From Astrothelium macrocarpum (taxonomy: Eukaryota; Ascomycota; Dothideomycetes; Trypetheliales; Trypetheliaceae), in contig JAGEMR010000061.1 in the NCBI GenBank assembly GCA_021030915.1, forward strand, positions 62,001 through 126,000: a stretch of 64,000 nucleotides of DNA. Direction: 5' to 3'. Made by a program: the position numbers and the translations under genes. Below, one piece after another: positions 1-10,240 of the stretch. The notes below the pieces were generated by a model. That model did no database searches and was not told the DNA's origin. It worked only from the letters and a program-made list of their open reading frames with translations. Position 1 is the first letter of the stretch. Each line of letters opens with the position of its first letter.

Positions 1-977
1 GGGCCGGGTCGACTCGAGAAGAGCTTTGAATTTTTAGAAGACCAAGTTTGATTTGTGGGAAAAGTGCAGCTATAGCTGGTCCGTGACGCAAATATTAATG
101 TCCTTCTCTTCCGAATGCGCGACTACTGAAGTCTTCACCTTGTATGAAGATGCATGAGAATGATTAAACAAGTTCTTCGTGGTGCTTCACATGTGCAAGG
201 AAATGCTGATTGTGATCCATGTGGCCCCGATCTTGTCCATAAGATTGACCGCTAGATACGGATGGTTTGGGCAGGAGGACAAGCAAGTGCAGTGCTCTGA
301 TGGCTGTTCCTGTTCAAACGCCAAGGATCGGCCACTTTTTTTTTTCCTCTTTGAACCCCTGCAAGATCACAAAACTACGCAAGCTATAAGTGCCGGCCCA
401 GAATATTGGATCCGCAAGCCACCTGCGACCTCACACGGGCTCGCCCAAGGGACCCAATCATCCAATACATATGAATGACTCCTGTTCCACAGCAATTTGC
501 TCGCCACATGGCCGCATGCGGTGCAACTAAGCGCATGAGGACGGCATGAGGCAGCACAAACTCCAACGGCGCTGTGCGTCGTTGGTTCTTCCGCGTTCGA
601 GCCATCCACACTGCTTCACCCAAACGGCAGGATGCTGCTGCAATGAGATTACCGGTTCAATGGACGATGGGCTGACTACTTGATGCAGCCTGGTGCATTA
701 GCTGGTCTGCGCGTCCGCGGGGAAGTAGCAGCAACAGCTCCGGGTTCGTTACGAACTGCTCGCATATCATCCCATGCAATCCGAATGTGTAGTTGTTATC
801 GACGGGGCTGAGTAGTTTATTGCCTAGAGAGAGCATGAGGTGACGACGTCAGATTGAATGCTGCGCTGTGAGCAAAGCGCTGGCTTTCAGGTTACTTTCT
901 CCGCGAGTCTGCCAAATTCCATCTACGTGTTCAATATCCCACGCCCGCCAAAAATTTCCGTCAAGTCCCTTTGACCT
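1..977. other. Intergenic stretch, no gene seen
   Basis: I see no conserved reading frame, tRNA or repeat here. Small frames on both strands look random. The first 18 bases contain adjacent SalI-like and XhoI-like hexamers, which may be chance. The right end should hold the 3' untranslated region of the minus-strand methyltransferase. Confidence 0.5.
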
Positions 978-2092
978 TCAAAGTTTTTGAAAAAGCAAAA
1001 GCGTCAGGGCAGTGCCAAGCGGCAAAGTGCCGTTCTCGTCTGGACCCATGCCCGCTGCCTTTCGTAAGATCTTCATGGACTGGACGAGAATGTCTTCATC
1101 GGTGCCTGCCAGATCTGGATGTGCTCTCCGCCACGCGATGAACTGACTTGACGTTGACAATACAGCTTCCATTTGCTTGATCGTAACATGCTTGGATCCT
1201 CCGAGAAAGTCGTCTCGATCACCAAAATTACCATCATAGTCCCACTCCTGGCGCATGAGCTTTCCCTGAGGAAAAGCGGAGACAGGTGGGTCAATTTGCC
1301 AAGGGAGTTCAAGATCTCTATACTGGTCAAGGATGATGTGGTTACCTTTTACGGCATGTGCACCGTTATCTACCATCTCAAATTCTTTCATTGTTTCAGT
1401 AATGATGGCATATCTAGGATGCTTGGGATCTAGAAAAAATGTGCAGCCGTTAGTTTTCAAACATGTCAGGAAGGAGAAAATCGAGGGATCCCTCGTTCCA
1501 TCTCCTGATCTTTGCTCAACGTACGACAGTGAATGCGTCCTGGACACCAAAACGCCACTGTCCCCCCGGACTTGACGACTTTTGCAGCAACAGGCCAAAA
1601 TTCGGGCATAGTGAACCAATGAGCCTTTCGAAATTCATCAGACCATGCACATTTGAATATTAAACAGTCGACTAAGCAGAACACTATTCGGATGAGATGA
1701 TAAGGACGACTTACGCTAGTTGCGGCGGTCAACACATCCACAGACTCTGCCTCTAACCCCGCAATCTTGTCAAGCGCTTCTGCTGTTGAGACCTCAAATC
1801 GAATGGGCTGTCCAGTCTTACTCAGTCCCCCCAGTTGCCTAGCCTTCTCAATCATCTGCTCACTGGGGTCTGCTCCGATCACTTCATCAAACTTTGGCGC
1901 CATGTCTCGGGTGGCCTTGCCAGGGCCACAGCCAACATCGAGCAGCTTGTTGAAGGACCCACCCTGAGACGCATGATGGTCGAAGATGAACTGAAAGAGC
2001 TGTGGGGCATAGGAGGGACGAGACTGGGCGTAATTGTCAGCTTGTGCCGCTGTAGACGAGCGAAACACAGTGTCCGTATGCACTGTGGACAT
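978..2092 (-). CDS. SAM-dependent methyltransferase, trans-aconitate methyltransferase-like (Tmt1/Crg1 family)
   Basis: A class I SAM methyltransferase of about 309 residues in three exons (2092-1715, 1624-1525, 1429-978), with introns 1714-1625 and 1524-1430. The SAM-binding motif I, LDVGCGPGK, lies at residues 51-59, followed by the acidic strand-2 end VIGADPS. After splicing, the motif TAATSAHWF and then GRIHCHPKHPRY read through, which supports both joins: each unspliced frame runs into unrelated sequence. Known relatives methylate small carboxylates such as trans-aconitate, or act in stress tolerance and secondary metabolism; the actual substrate cannot be read from the sequence. It is divergent from the deoxyhypusine hydroxylase gene, with 431 bp between the two start codons. 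Confidence 0.85.
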
Positions 2093-2523
2093 TTTGGCTC
2101 AATAAAAAAGAGTATTAGCTACGTAGAGCTGCACGTTAACCGACCTACTCGGAAGGAGCTTCCTTTGCAAATAAAGGTTTTACTTAGAGTGAGTCATTTG
2201 CGTCGTAGGTAGATAAGGAATTAGATCAACTCAACAAACCTCTTTGTAGAAAGAGAGCAATGCCTGCAACCCCTCTTATCCCATGCAAACCGTCTTACGT
2301 GTTGCCTAAAGGATTATCTTCGAATCTCTGAATGGAGCAACGATATTGCCGCACCGAGGCATCACCAGCATCATGAACTATTACCTTAAACGGCTAGCAT
2401 CAACGCTGCTACAAACCCCCACGCTCCCCATCGTCGGACCCTCGAAACTTTGAATCTCCGTTCCCTTCCCAAAAAAAAAACATCCCCACCAAGAAAAAAG
2501 ATACCCAGCATCCCCAATTCGAG
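2093..2523. promoter_or_regulatory. Shared divergent promoter region, methyltransferase / LIA1
   Basis: This 431-bp gap lies between two start codons that point away from each other, so it must carry both promoters. The right third (from about 2405) is strongly C-rich with an A-tract near 2467, typical of the pyrimidine-rich tract just upstream of fungal start codons. No clear TATA box or operator was identified. Confidence 0.5.
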
Positions 2524-3586
2524 ATGGCCCAATCCACAACCCTCCCACCCACCGACGCCCCCAACGATCCCACGATCCTGACCCTCCGCCAAACCCTCAC
2601 CTCGGAATCACAGCCCCTCGCACGCCGCTTCCGCGCCCTCTTCGCCCTCAAATCCCTCGCATCCACACAGCCGCCCACACCGCAGGCCGGCACGGCCATC
2701 GCGGCCATCGCAGCGGCGTTCGCGTCGCCGTCGGCGCTGCTCAAGCACGAGCTCGCGTACTGCCTGGGCCAGACGCGCAACCCGGCGTGCGTGCCGCATC
2801 TGCGCCGGGTGCTGGGCGACCGCGGCGAGGACGCCATGTGTCGCCATGAGGCGGCGGAGGCGCTGGGCGCGCTGGGCGATGTCGGGAGTGTGGCGCTGCT
2901 GAGCGAGGTGAGGGATGCGGTGGGCGAGGAGACGGTGGTCAGGGAGACGTGTGAGATTGCCGTGGAGCGCATTGGGTGGGAGCATGGGAGGGGGAGGCGG
3001 GAGGAGGTGTTGAAGCAGAGGTAGGTATGTGGGATTGTATGGTGAGATGGGTGCTGATGGTGGTGAGTGTAGTGATTTTACGTCGATAGATCCTGCGCCG
3101 CCGATGCCGCAGACGGAGAAGCAGGGTTCGATACCGGAGCTGGAGGCGACGCTGCTGGATGCGAAACTTCCTCTGTTTCTCAGGTATAGAGCTATGTTTG
3201 CGCTTCGTGATTTGGCTTCGCCGCCTGATCTCCCGACCGCGGTTCCAGCGATTCAGGCACTGGCACGGGGGTTTCAAGATTCTTCTGCTCTGTTCCGCCA
3301 TGAGATTGCGTTTGTCTTTGGGCAATTGTCACATCCGGCTTCGATACCGAGTCTGGTCGAGACGTTGAGCAATAGCAAGGAAGCTAGTATGGTGCGGCAT
3401 GAAGCTGCTGAGGCTCTGGGAAGTCTGGGTGATGAAGATGGCGTTGAGGATGTGTTGAAGAAATTTGTGGATGATCCGGAGCAGGTGGTACGCGAGAGCA
3501 TCATCGTAGCATTAGATATGGCGGAGTTTGAGAAAAGCGGGGAAACGGAATATGTGCTTGTGCCTGAAATTTTACAGAATGTTTGA
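2524..3586 (+). CDS. LIA1: Deoxyhypusine hydroxylase
   Basis: This enzyme hydroxylates deoxyhypusine in eIF5A, the last step of hypusine synthesis. The 336-residue product is built of HEAT-like repeats in two halves. The four His-Glu pairs that bind the di-iron centre are all present at residues 75-76, 108-109, 242-243 and 275-276, with identical 33-residue spacing within each half. There are two exons, 2524-3020 and 3073-3586, with a 52-nt intron (donor GTAGGT). The first exon is strikingly GC-rich and changes from C-rich to G-rich on the coding strand, while the second exon has ordinary composition. The product is cytosolic and works on a single substrate. Identification is secure from the motif pattern and length. 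Confidence 0.95.
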
Positions 3587-4080
3587 AATAGCCAGGTCTT
3601 GTTAATGGGTGGTGTTTTGGCGGACAGCATTGAGCATGGCGTTGTCTGGCGTGTCACATTGTCTGTCTCTTGGTACGAGACTAGATTCTAGAGAATAGAT
3701 CATGGTTGGGCATGTCCGATATGAGACTATATCCCGTAATTGTACAAAATGTGTTTCTAGATATTGGAATTCATTTATTCAGACCTGTTGGTTGTGCCTT
3801 GCACTGCCTGCTGTAATGATTGCACCTTTACCCTAGTACTACTTGGCCAACCGCTTCTATCAGAGGAAATCAAGACAATAGCTGTTATATCTATCTTCTG
3901 TCCTTGCTTACATAGAACAACTTTCGTGCCGTTATGACTATCTTGCGAAAGAACGCAATATTAACAAATAGCGAGCCAGAAAAGTCCGACTTTGACCCAC
4001 ATTTACGCACTCGCTCGATTGAAACAGGCGGAAAAGTATCGCTATTGGCGAGAGAGATAGGAAAAACTTATCTATAACGA
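3587..4080. other. Intergenic, 3' region of LIA1
   Basis: AT-rich sequence after the LIA1 stop with no gene recognised. It should contain the LIA1 polyadenylation region and may hold the unrecognisable upstream part of the transposon relic that follows. Confidence 0.4.
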
Positions 4081-4680
4081 GAATGTCTCATTTAAACGTG
4101 AACTTGGACGACATTAACTGTGAGTATGACAAACACTGGCCAAAAGCACGCACTTGAAATGATTGGAGCGTATTTTAGCCACAACACGAGACAAACTTTT
4201 TGGGAATGGTTTGAGTATTGTTGCCGCAACAAGACCATTTATCTATGAGAAATAACGGAGCGAAACGATGAGGCCACGCTGTATTTCAGCCTTTGAAAAC
4301 ACAATGGAAAGGCTTGTAATCTGATTATCAGCCAGAGATTATCTTTGGATATGCCAACTTCTTATTTCATATATCACAAACAGTTCAAGAATGACTTGAG
4401 GAGTATGGAATTTGGGGGATCGAATGGCCAACATTATCGCCCGACTTCAATACAATGGAACTTTTTTGTGGGCCTTGAAGAAGGGTGTACTTCAGATTTA
4501 TCCCCACCTAACCAAGCAAAGCATTACCAAAGAAGCTAGAGAGCGCCTGGATGAGGCTTGTCAGAAGCAATGGAAAGAGATAAAGAGGTCGTTGCTCCGG
4601 AAGCTAATCTAAAGCACATGTGAACGGATCAAGGCTGTCATCAAGGCCGGGGGTGGCGAACGAGGTGTTAAATGGATTCA
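4081..4680 (+). mobile_element. Decayed Tc1/mariner-type transposase relic
   Basis: The C-terminal part of a DDE transposase of the Tc1/mariner superfamily can be read in pieces. One frame gives LEEYGIWGIEWPTLSPDFN (about 4390-4455), matching the family's WPPxSPDLNPIE block with its third catalytic acid. A shifted frame (about 4440-4612) gives WALKKGVLQIYPHL and then EARERLDEACQKQWKEI, the typical C-terminal tail, and after a stop the tail ends in ERIKAVIKAGGG. A TGA stands where the family has Trp before LEEYGI. At least one frameshift and two stop codons make it non-functional. The left end and the terminal inverted repeats were not found, so the left boundary is approximate. Confidence 0.8.
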
Positions 4681-4898
4681 ATAGCTCAATCAGCTCCTCG
4701 CCAGCACATTTAAATAGAGCAAGAAGCTCTGACTAAATAAGTTAACCCTTGTGTGCCAAAATGACAAGGAAATATTTGCCGAGGTTTTAAATGGTTTAAA
4801 TAGCTCCTTGCCATTATGTTTAAATTTAGCAAAAAACCTTTTACTGAACGAGTTCAGCCTCGTGTGTGCCAAAATGGGAGAGGGATAAGGTGCGCCGA
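4665..4898. repeat. Two-copy imperfect tandem repeat, about 117 bp per unit
   Basis: Two adjacent copies, about 4665-4782 and 4783-4898, share ordered blocks: GTTAAATGG / GTTTTAAATGG, then TAGCTC, CTC-TTGCCA, TTTAAAT, AGCAA, ACT-AA, a GTGTGCCAAAATG block and a terminal GCCGAG. The array begins in the transposon tail and ends four bases short of the stop codon of the C2H2 gene. It is probably a duplicated transposon end. Confidence 0.7.
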
Positions 4899-4901
4899 GC
4901 A

Positions 4902-6302
4902 TTAGCCGATGTTACTAGACTTTTGTCCCAGTCCTGTGACAGCTGCCCTACCTGAATCTGAACGCGGCGAAACGTTCCGGCGTGGAAAAGTAGACCAGGC
5001 ACTGTCCTGAGTAAGGAATAACGGAGGATCCACATAATTAGACTTGTCCCAAGGGGGGAAAAGGTCCGAAAGGAGGTCGGAATAAGGCTCTGTGGCGAAC
5101 GCATTGTCGAAAAGGGAGACTGGACTGTCCTGGGGAACGTAGGCACTGTCCTGAAGCTTTGAATCAGGCCACCTACATTCCTGTAACCGGAAATCTTCGA
5201 AGAGTTCTTCCTGAGACGTTCGTACTATATCTCCCAATTGAGTCCGCACCACGTCTTCTAGAGGACTCGAAATAGGGTCGATTGCAGCTTCAACACGTTT
5301 TTGGATTAGGTGGGGTAGTTTTTGAGAAATGAATTGCTGATAACGCTTTAGCTGGAGAGACAATGGAGATGTTGACCCCTGCCGAGCTTGACCAAGTTCA
5401 TTTTCGTAGTACGGCGATGGAATTCCATCAGGAGGGTCATCCGGAAATAAATCGCGATATATATTGCGCCAAGGACCAGCGCAGCGTTCCTCAAATCCGA
5501 GCGGGATCTTATGTTCGGAGCCATTGAGGTGATCGGGTGGGCGCTTTTGACACCTAGGAGCTTCCAGTCGATGCAGCTCAAATGTCTCTGAAGATACAAA
5601 AGTCCTCTGGCAACGACGACAACGGACTACACCATGTTTTCGCCTCAAATGCTGCAGTAGTCTGCTGATCGAAGGCCACCCTGGGCCAGCACAGGCCGAG
5701 TACCCTGGATATTTGCTTGGTTCGCGTTTGAAATAAGGGCATCCAAGATGTAGGATTTGGTCTTCGGATTGACGTTGGTCGCTCTCACCGAGAGGCTCTG
5801 ACCTTTTCCTTTTGGTAGCGGTGCGCAGAGCCAGAGAGGATTCTTCGCTATCACTGTGTTCGGAAACGGACAAAGCGTGAGGATCACGGTTCTCCGACGC
5901 CTGGATGCTTCTTGCAGCTTCGAGGCGATGATAATTATCCAAGTGGGACCTCAGATGATCCTTTCGAGAGAATCCATTTGGACCGACCCTTGAGCAACCA
6001 TTGACCGGGCAGTCCATTGTTTTCGATCCGTGGATCTCCTTTCCATGTCTCTGTAAATCACTTAGTCGCGTGAACGACTTTTTGCATTGTTCGCATCTAA
6101 ACCCCTCTTGCTTTAAAGATAAGTTTTTGGTGTTATCATTGGCTATGTGCGGCTCAGAACTGTCCTTCCTAAGACTCGTATTCCTCTCTGTAAATGATGT
6201 CGCGCTCTCTTTTGAGGATATAGGAGCGTCAAGGTGCTTGGCAATAGACTGGTCGGCAGCTTTGTGTTGGGCTTCGACTGAAGACTGAAGTCGCACTTCC
6301 AT
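4902..6302 (-). CDS. C2H2 zinc-finger protein, probable transcription factor
   Basis: A single-exon gene of 466 residues. Residues 65-95 hold a classical finger (FRCEQCKKSFTRLSDLQRH..H). Next comes a longer one, CPVNGC...FSRKDHLRSH..YH, then a degenerate finger around CPYFKREPSKYPGYSAC with HLRRKH, then CRRCQRTFVSSETFELH, whose last position is Cys. This layout, followed by a PWRNIYRDLFPDDPP-like segment, recurs in a Pezizomycotina-specific family of nuclear proteins. A basic KRKRS patch lies after an acidic serine stretch. No target can be inferred. The stop codon sits right beside the tandem repeat, so the original 3' end may have been altered by the neighbouring transposon. Confidence 0.85.
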   Translation of the reverse strand: MEVRLQSSVEAQHKAADQSIAKHLDAPISSKESATSFTERNTSLRKDSSEPHIANDNTKNLSLKQEGFRCEQCKKSFTRLSDLQRHGKEIHGSKTMDCPVNGCSRVGPNGFSRKDHLRSHLDNYHRLEAARSIQASENRDPHALSVSEHSDSEESSLALRTATKRKRSEPLGESDQRQSEDQILHLGCPYFKREPSKYPGYSACAGPGWPSISRLLQHLRRKHGVVRCRRCQRTFVSSETFELHRLEAPRCQKRPPDHLNGSEHKIPLGFEERCAGPWRNIYRDLFPDDPPDGIPSPYYENELGQARQGSTSPLSLQLKRYQQFISQKLPHLIQKRVEAAIDPISSPLEDVVRTQLGDIVRTSQEELFEDFRLQECRWPDSKLQDSAYVPQDSPVSLFDNAFATEPYSDLLSDLFPPWDKSNYVDPPLFLTQDSAWSTFPRRNVSPRSDSGRAAVTGLGQKSSNIG

Positions 6303-7740
6303 CTGCTCCCAGTGTAGCTTGTAGTAGGCTTAGTTGCGGGCTTCCTAGGCCGGGGATCTCTGATACGTCTCGTCTCATTTGATTACAGTGAGATGGGATC
6401 GAATTGCAAGGGTTCGAATGGACTTTCAAGCAGAGGCGGCGAAGGATATGGAGGCAGGTTTGGAGTTTGGAGATGGCCGATTTGAAGTTTGCCGGCTTCG
6501 ACGAGAGGCGAGCATAGAACAAGTGCCACGATTCAGGATATGAAGACGATCAGAGGTGACTATCGCATCAGTGATAAATGTATAGTGGGCCACGATGATG
6601 AGAAGGTAAGATGGCAGGTGAGAGTGGTGAGTTAGCATAAGAAGCAACATACAGGTAGCAGGCTACGAGGCATCACTAGGGTCTGTCATAATAAATGTCC
6701 AGAAAAGCCAAACTGCTCGCGACACACACTTGAGAACAACGGCCACTCATACGAGACTGTGATAATTCTCAGAGACATTTCTTAACAAAGAGTTTCACAT
6801 CTTGAATGATTATGGAATAATTCGGAAGTCTCTCGACTGATTGTGATTTTTTGATTGTCATTTTTTGAGGTCCATGGCAATTCTGACTTGTAGTCAACCA
6901 CGCGGTGCAAGAAAATCCCCGCGCTCACAAATGGGTACGGCCGCACCAAAGAGTCTGCCCTGCTGCCTTGCCGCCACGGTGATGGTCTTGGGTGAGGTAT
7001 CTTAGTCATTGTCCATTCAGGTCAATACTTTGGCGTAGATCAGTATTTTGGCAGAGTTATCTTGTTGTCAACTAGAGTCATTACTTTGACATGCAGCTGG
7101 ACATTCACGTGTTCACTATTTTATATATAGCTTCTTCGTGCTGCTGCTTATCAATCTCATCTCAATCAAGCTGTCTAAATATTTAGGCCTGACATTGTTT
7201 CTATTCGGTTATAGGTCGAATATTGTAGTCGTTTGGCGCATTTGCCAGAGTGCTCTAGCCAGTAGCATGACCTAGCCAGTTAAGCCCAACACCAAATATG
7301 TCAAAACATTTTAGAAACCCATTTTTGACGGTGAATTTTAAAAATAATTTGAAAGTTTAGATTTTAAGCCCAGTGCTTTTCTTACACCGCGTGTCCATGT
7401 ATACTGCTTGTCTAGTTAACGGTGGATTCCGTCAAGGATTGCTCGCTGGATGGAAATCCTGGGACAGTCGTATTTCGTATTCATACTTCATGCTGTATAA
7501 CAGGCCACATTCAGAAGAAGGCGTTTATCTTGGTGGTGATGCTTTCTGCGTGCACGCAAAACCGATGTGTCGCCGCGTATCCACGAGAGCGGATTGGTAG
7601 CAAGACCGAGCCCCTGTCGTCTTCTTCACGTTTCCCGTCTAGACTTCTGCCATCACCACCTGTACAACGTATTCGCTTAGACGTATAATAATACTTTATC
7701 CCATTCTTAACTTGTTTGCTCGGTCTATTCAGCTGGAGGA
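6303..7740. other. Gene-poor stretch
   Basis: The left part should hold the promoter of the minus-strand C2H2 gene. No convincing coding region is present. Three short similar motifs, TCAATACTTTGG, TCAGTATTTTGG and TCATTACTTTG, occur between 7019 and 7095, and a TATA-like TTTATATATAG lies near 7130. They resemble a promoter with no obvious gene downstream. Confidence 0.4.
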
Positions 7741-8651
7741 ATGGAAAATCAATCGGCTGAATTGCGTGGACTCGTAGGCGGGGTAGCAGAGCAAGGTGGC
7801 GTCGTCGCAATGCTAACGGTGCGTGGGAAGTGTCGATTTCGAACTGCAAGTGTCTAAACTTACTGTCAATATCATTAGGGAAACGAATCAACCAGGAGAG
7901 CCTCGCAAAGTCAGATCGCGGCTGCAGACGCTGCCAATGATGCTAGCGCTTTTGATGATATGGTAGATGAAAACGCGCATACGCCAATAGGCATGGCCAA
8001 CGTTACAAAGAGTAAGAAATGGCTTCATACTGTACCACAAGCGACCAGTCTTTCAAATGAGGTTCACGAATCGCAGCTTGTTCATTATCTCAATGCAGCG
8101 TCTATTTCAATTGAAAGACATCCGCTGCATTGATGGACATTCAATCACTGCGACGTGATCTCCCAGGCGAAAAGACCGGGGACCAAGCTCGGTTTGTGCT
8201 TAGGGAATATATTGGCGAAGATAATGGGGAAGGATAGCTGAAATTCCTTTCATTAGACATCTCTCTGGCCGAGAAAGACGTTTCCATTGGTTCCGATTCT
8301 CACGGCCGCGTAACGGAAGCCACGATCGTTGGTAGCGATGTCGCCCATCCAGCAATGTCCCAAGAAAGCCCAACGAATGACCGCTTCTCATACGATCCCG
8401 GGGAACAAGATGTATTCACGGTCCGTTTCGATAGCGCGGCACGTCGCGGGTTTGGTTACGTCCAAAACCAGACTGGTATCCATCGCAACGACTTTCAGAA
8501 CAGAAAGTTTTACAACGGCAAGCGTCGCAACCCCATACAGAGCCAAGGAGGATGGAAGAGGCGGTGGAGAGCGAAGAGAAGACGCCTTGTTCGCTGGCTT
8601 TTGCAGATCAGCTGTTTCGATAACTCAACTGGAACAAGACCAGGGGTCTGA
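7741..8651 (+). pseudogene. Possible coding remnant, unknown protein
   Basis: From an ATG at 7741 a short frame (MENQSAELRGLVGG...) ends at a GTGCGT donor. A CATTAG acceptor then opens a second frame (GNESTRRASQSQ...) that runs to a stop near 8132. From 8134 a further long frame begins MDIQSLRRDLPGEKTG and continues to 8651, interrupted only by one TAG at 8236. The composition looks coding, with few stops and balanced residues, but I recognise no family. It could be an unresolved multi-exon gene or a decayed one. I could not find an intron that removes the TAG while keeping frame. Confidence 0.3.
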
Positions 8652-9739
8652 TAGTTTGGAGGTGTTATCGCTGTTCAACGTTGGAAAGCAGATGTGACGC
8701 TCGATCCGAGGTCTATCGGTTAACATGTTGTCTACAGCTATTCGTTTGTCGGCTATGATTTTTTGTTCACAATATAAATAAAGTCCAGGAATTTGACTCC
8801 AGCAAGTCAGACCAAGTCGGAACCACTAGGAAAAATGTGAAGTTTCCATTCGAAAGCATTCAAAAACATATCAAAGCACTCGGAAGCATTCGAAGGCATG
8901 CTCTCTCAGAGGAATTCGAAGGTAGGCATCTAAAGGCACCCGTATTTTGGGCGCGCCTAACACGTGCTTGGGCGCGCCCAACTGCGCTGCGCGAACACGC
9001 AGTGCTTAGGGCCTTCCATTACTTAATACCAGAGAAAAGGAAAGTAGGACACGCTTGAATTGATGCTGCTTTTCAACAGAAACTGAAATGCGCATTCTTT
9101 GTCTCCTTGAAATGACGCCTCCCAGTTTACCCAATTTTTGCACATATGACTTTCTAATCACAATGAAATTTGCTAGAATATTCAATTAAAGATCCAGTAT
9201 TGTGTAACTATTCGTCAGAACATTACTGAAGAATATTCACCGGCCAGCCATCATTTCGTCTACATGAAGAGCATCCGGTTGTGTATTCGTCAGGAATTCA
9301 TGCCCATGCGGCTATTGCATTACTGCTGATATCACCGGAGAATGTCATTGATACGATTTTGAGTTTGAGCCATTATAGTCTCAAACCGTCTCTCCTGAAG
9401 CACCGCGTTTGAGTCTTCCGTATTATTTGTTCCAATGCCTTTTACATACACATTACTGCAAAAACGGCCCAGACATCCGTAATAGAAAACCTAGACTGAC
9501 TGCTGGATACTCGAAGGCCTCGATCTGGCCTGGTCAGCGCTGTTGGTTGGCTGGTGCATTTCTTCCCTTTTTTGTAACCTGGGTATTTTTTTGTATAGCA
9601 AGCCAGCCACTCGAAGTCAGATCGCCTCTCTTAATTTCGTAAAAAGTGGACTCGAATAGGGAGTTTCTGAAGGGCTTTTGAATGGGTTTCTAGGGCATTG
9701 GGATACAAAGCTTCTCAGTATTAGACATAGGACTCAAAA
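8652..9739. other. Gene-poor stretch with a GC-rich palindromic cluster
   Basis: Mostly AT-rich sequence without a gene. Around 8850-8915 the word GCATTCGAA/GCATTCAAA recurs, and at 8950-8978 two GGCGCGCC octamers flank a CACGTG hexamer. Nothing else is recognised. Confidence 0.45.
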
Positions 9740-10240
9740 GCCGAATAATCTTGTCAGTCAACTTTCTTGACTTTCGAGGCGGCTTCAGCTTTTGAAACTT
9801 GCTCCTTCTTATCATTATAGATCGCTACTTTACCCGCATTTTCCCAAGCGAATATCCATGTCTAGAAGTGCACCATGTTGCCGACTTTCTTCGGCTGCTC
9901 TCACGTATTCTCGACGCCATGACACTGACGATATTCTCTGAAAATATACATAGTGCTCATACGCTTTGCGTGCCGCACACTCCTTGGCTTTGGCTTCGGC
10001 TTCAGCTTCAGCATCGGTGCTGGTATAAGCGGGCCCGCTTGATTTAAGGAGAAAATTGTGCTGACGCTTCTGTACTTTTCCAGTCTTTTGGTTTGTCTTA
10101 TAAAGCAATCGGTTCGAGGCTTCACAGTGCTACCTTTAAGACCTTCATATACAGCACGCAACATTACATGAGATTTATACTTTTTTTTCTTCAGATTCTC
10201 ATTTGAACGAACGTGACCAGAAATTTGGCCACTTGTCATT
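9740..10240 (-). pseudogene. Degenerate lysine/alanine-rich protein relic, perhaps transposase C-terminus
   Basis: On the minus strand, pieces in different frames read as one charged, helical protein tail. These are KGSTVKPRTDCFIRQTKR, then AEAEAEAKAKECAARKAYE, then WRREYVRAAEE, then KKEQVSKAEAASKVKKVD before a stop near 9757. The frames must be switched at least twice to follow it, so it is broken. Such K/A/E-rich tails are common in fungal pogo-type transposases, but no catalytic motif is visible, so the assignment is only a suggestion. Confidence 0.3.

Noticed and set aside
1..18. SalI and XhoI sites side by side, like a cloning linker
   Set aside because: No further vector sequence follows, and hexamers of this kind occur by chance in GC-rich DNA.
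2386..3325. Frames antisense to LIA1
   Set aside because: They overlap the well-supported hydroxylase and arise from its GC-rich codons.
6400..6425. GGTTCGAATGG resembling a tRNA B box
   Set aside because: No A box or stem structure upstream at tRNA distance.
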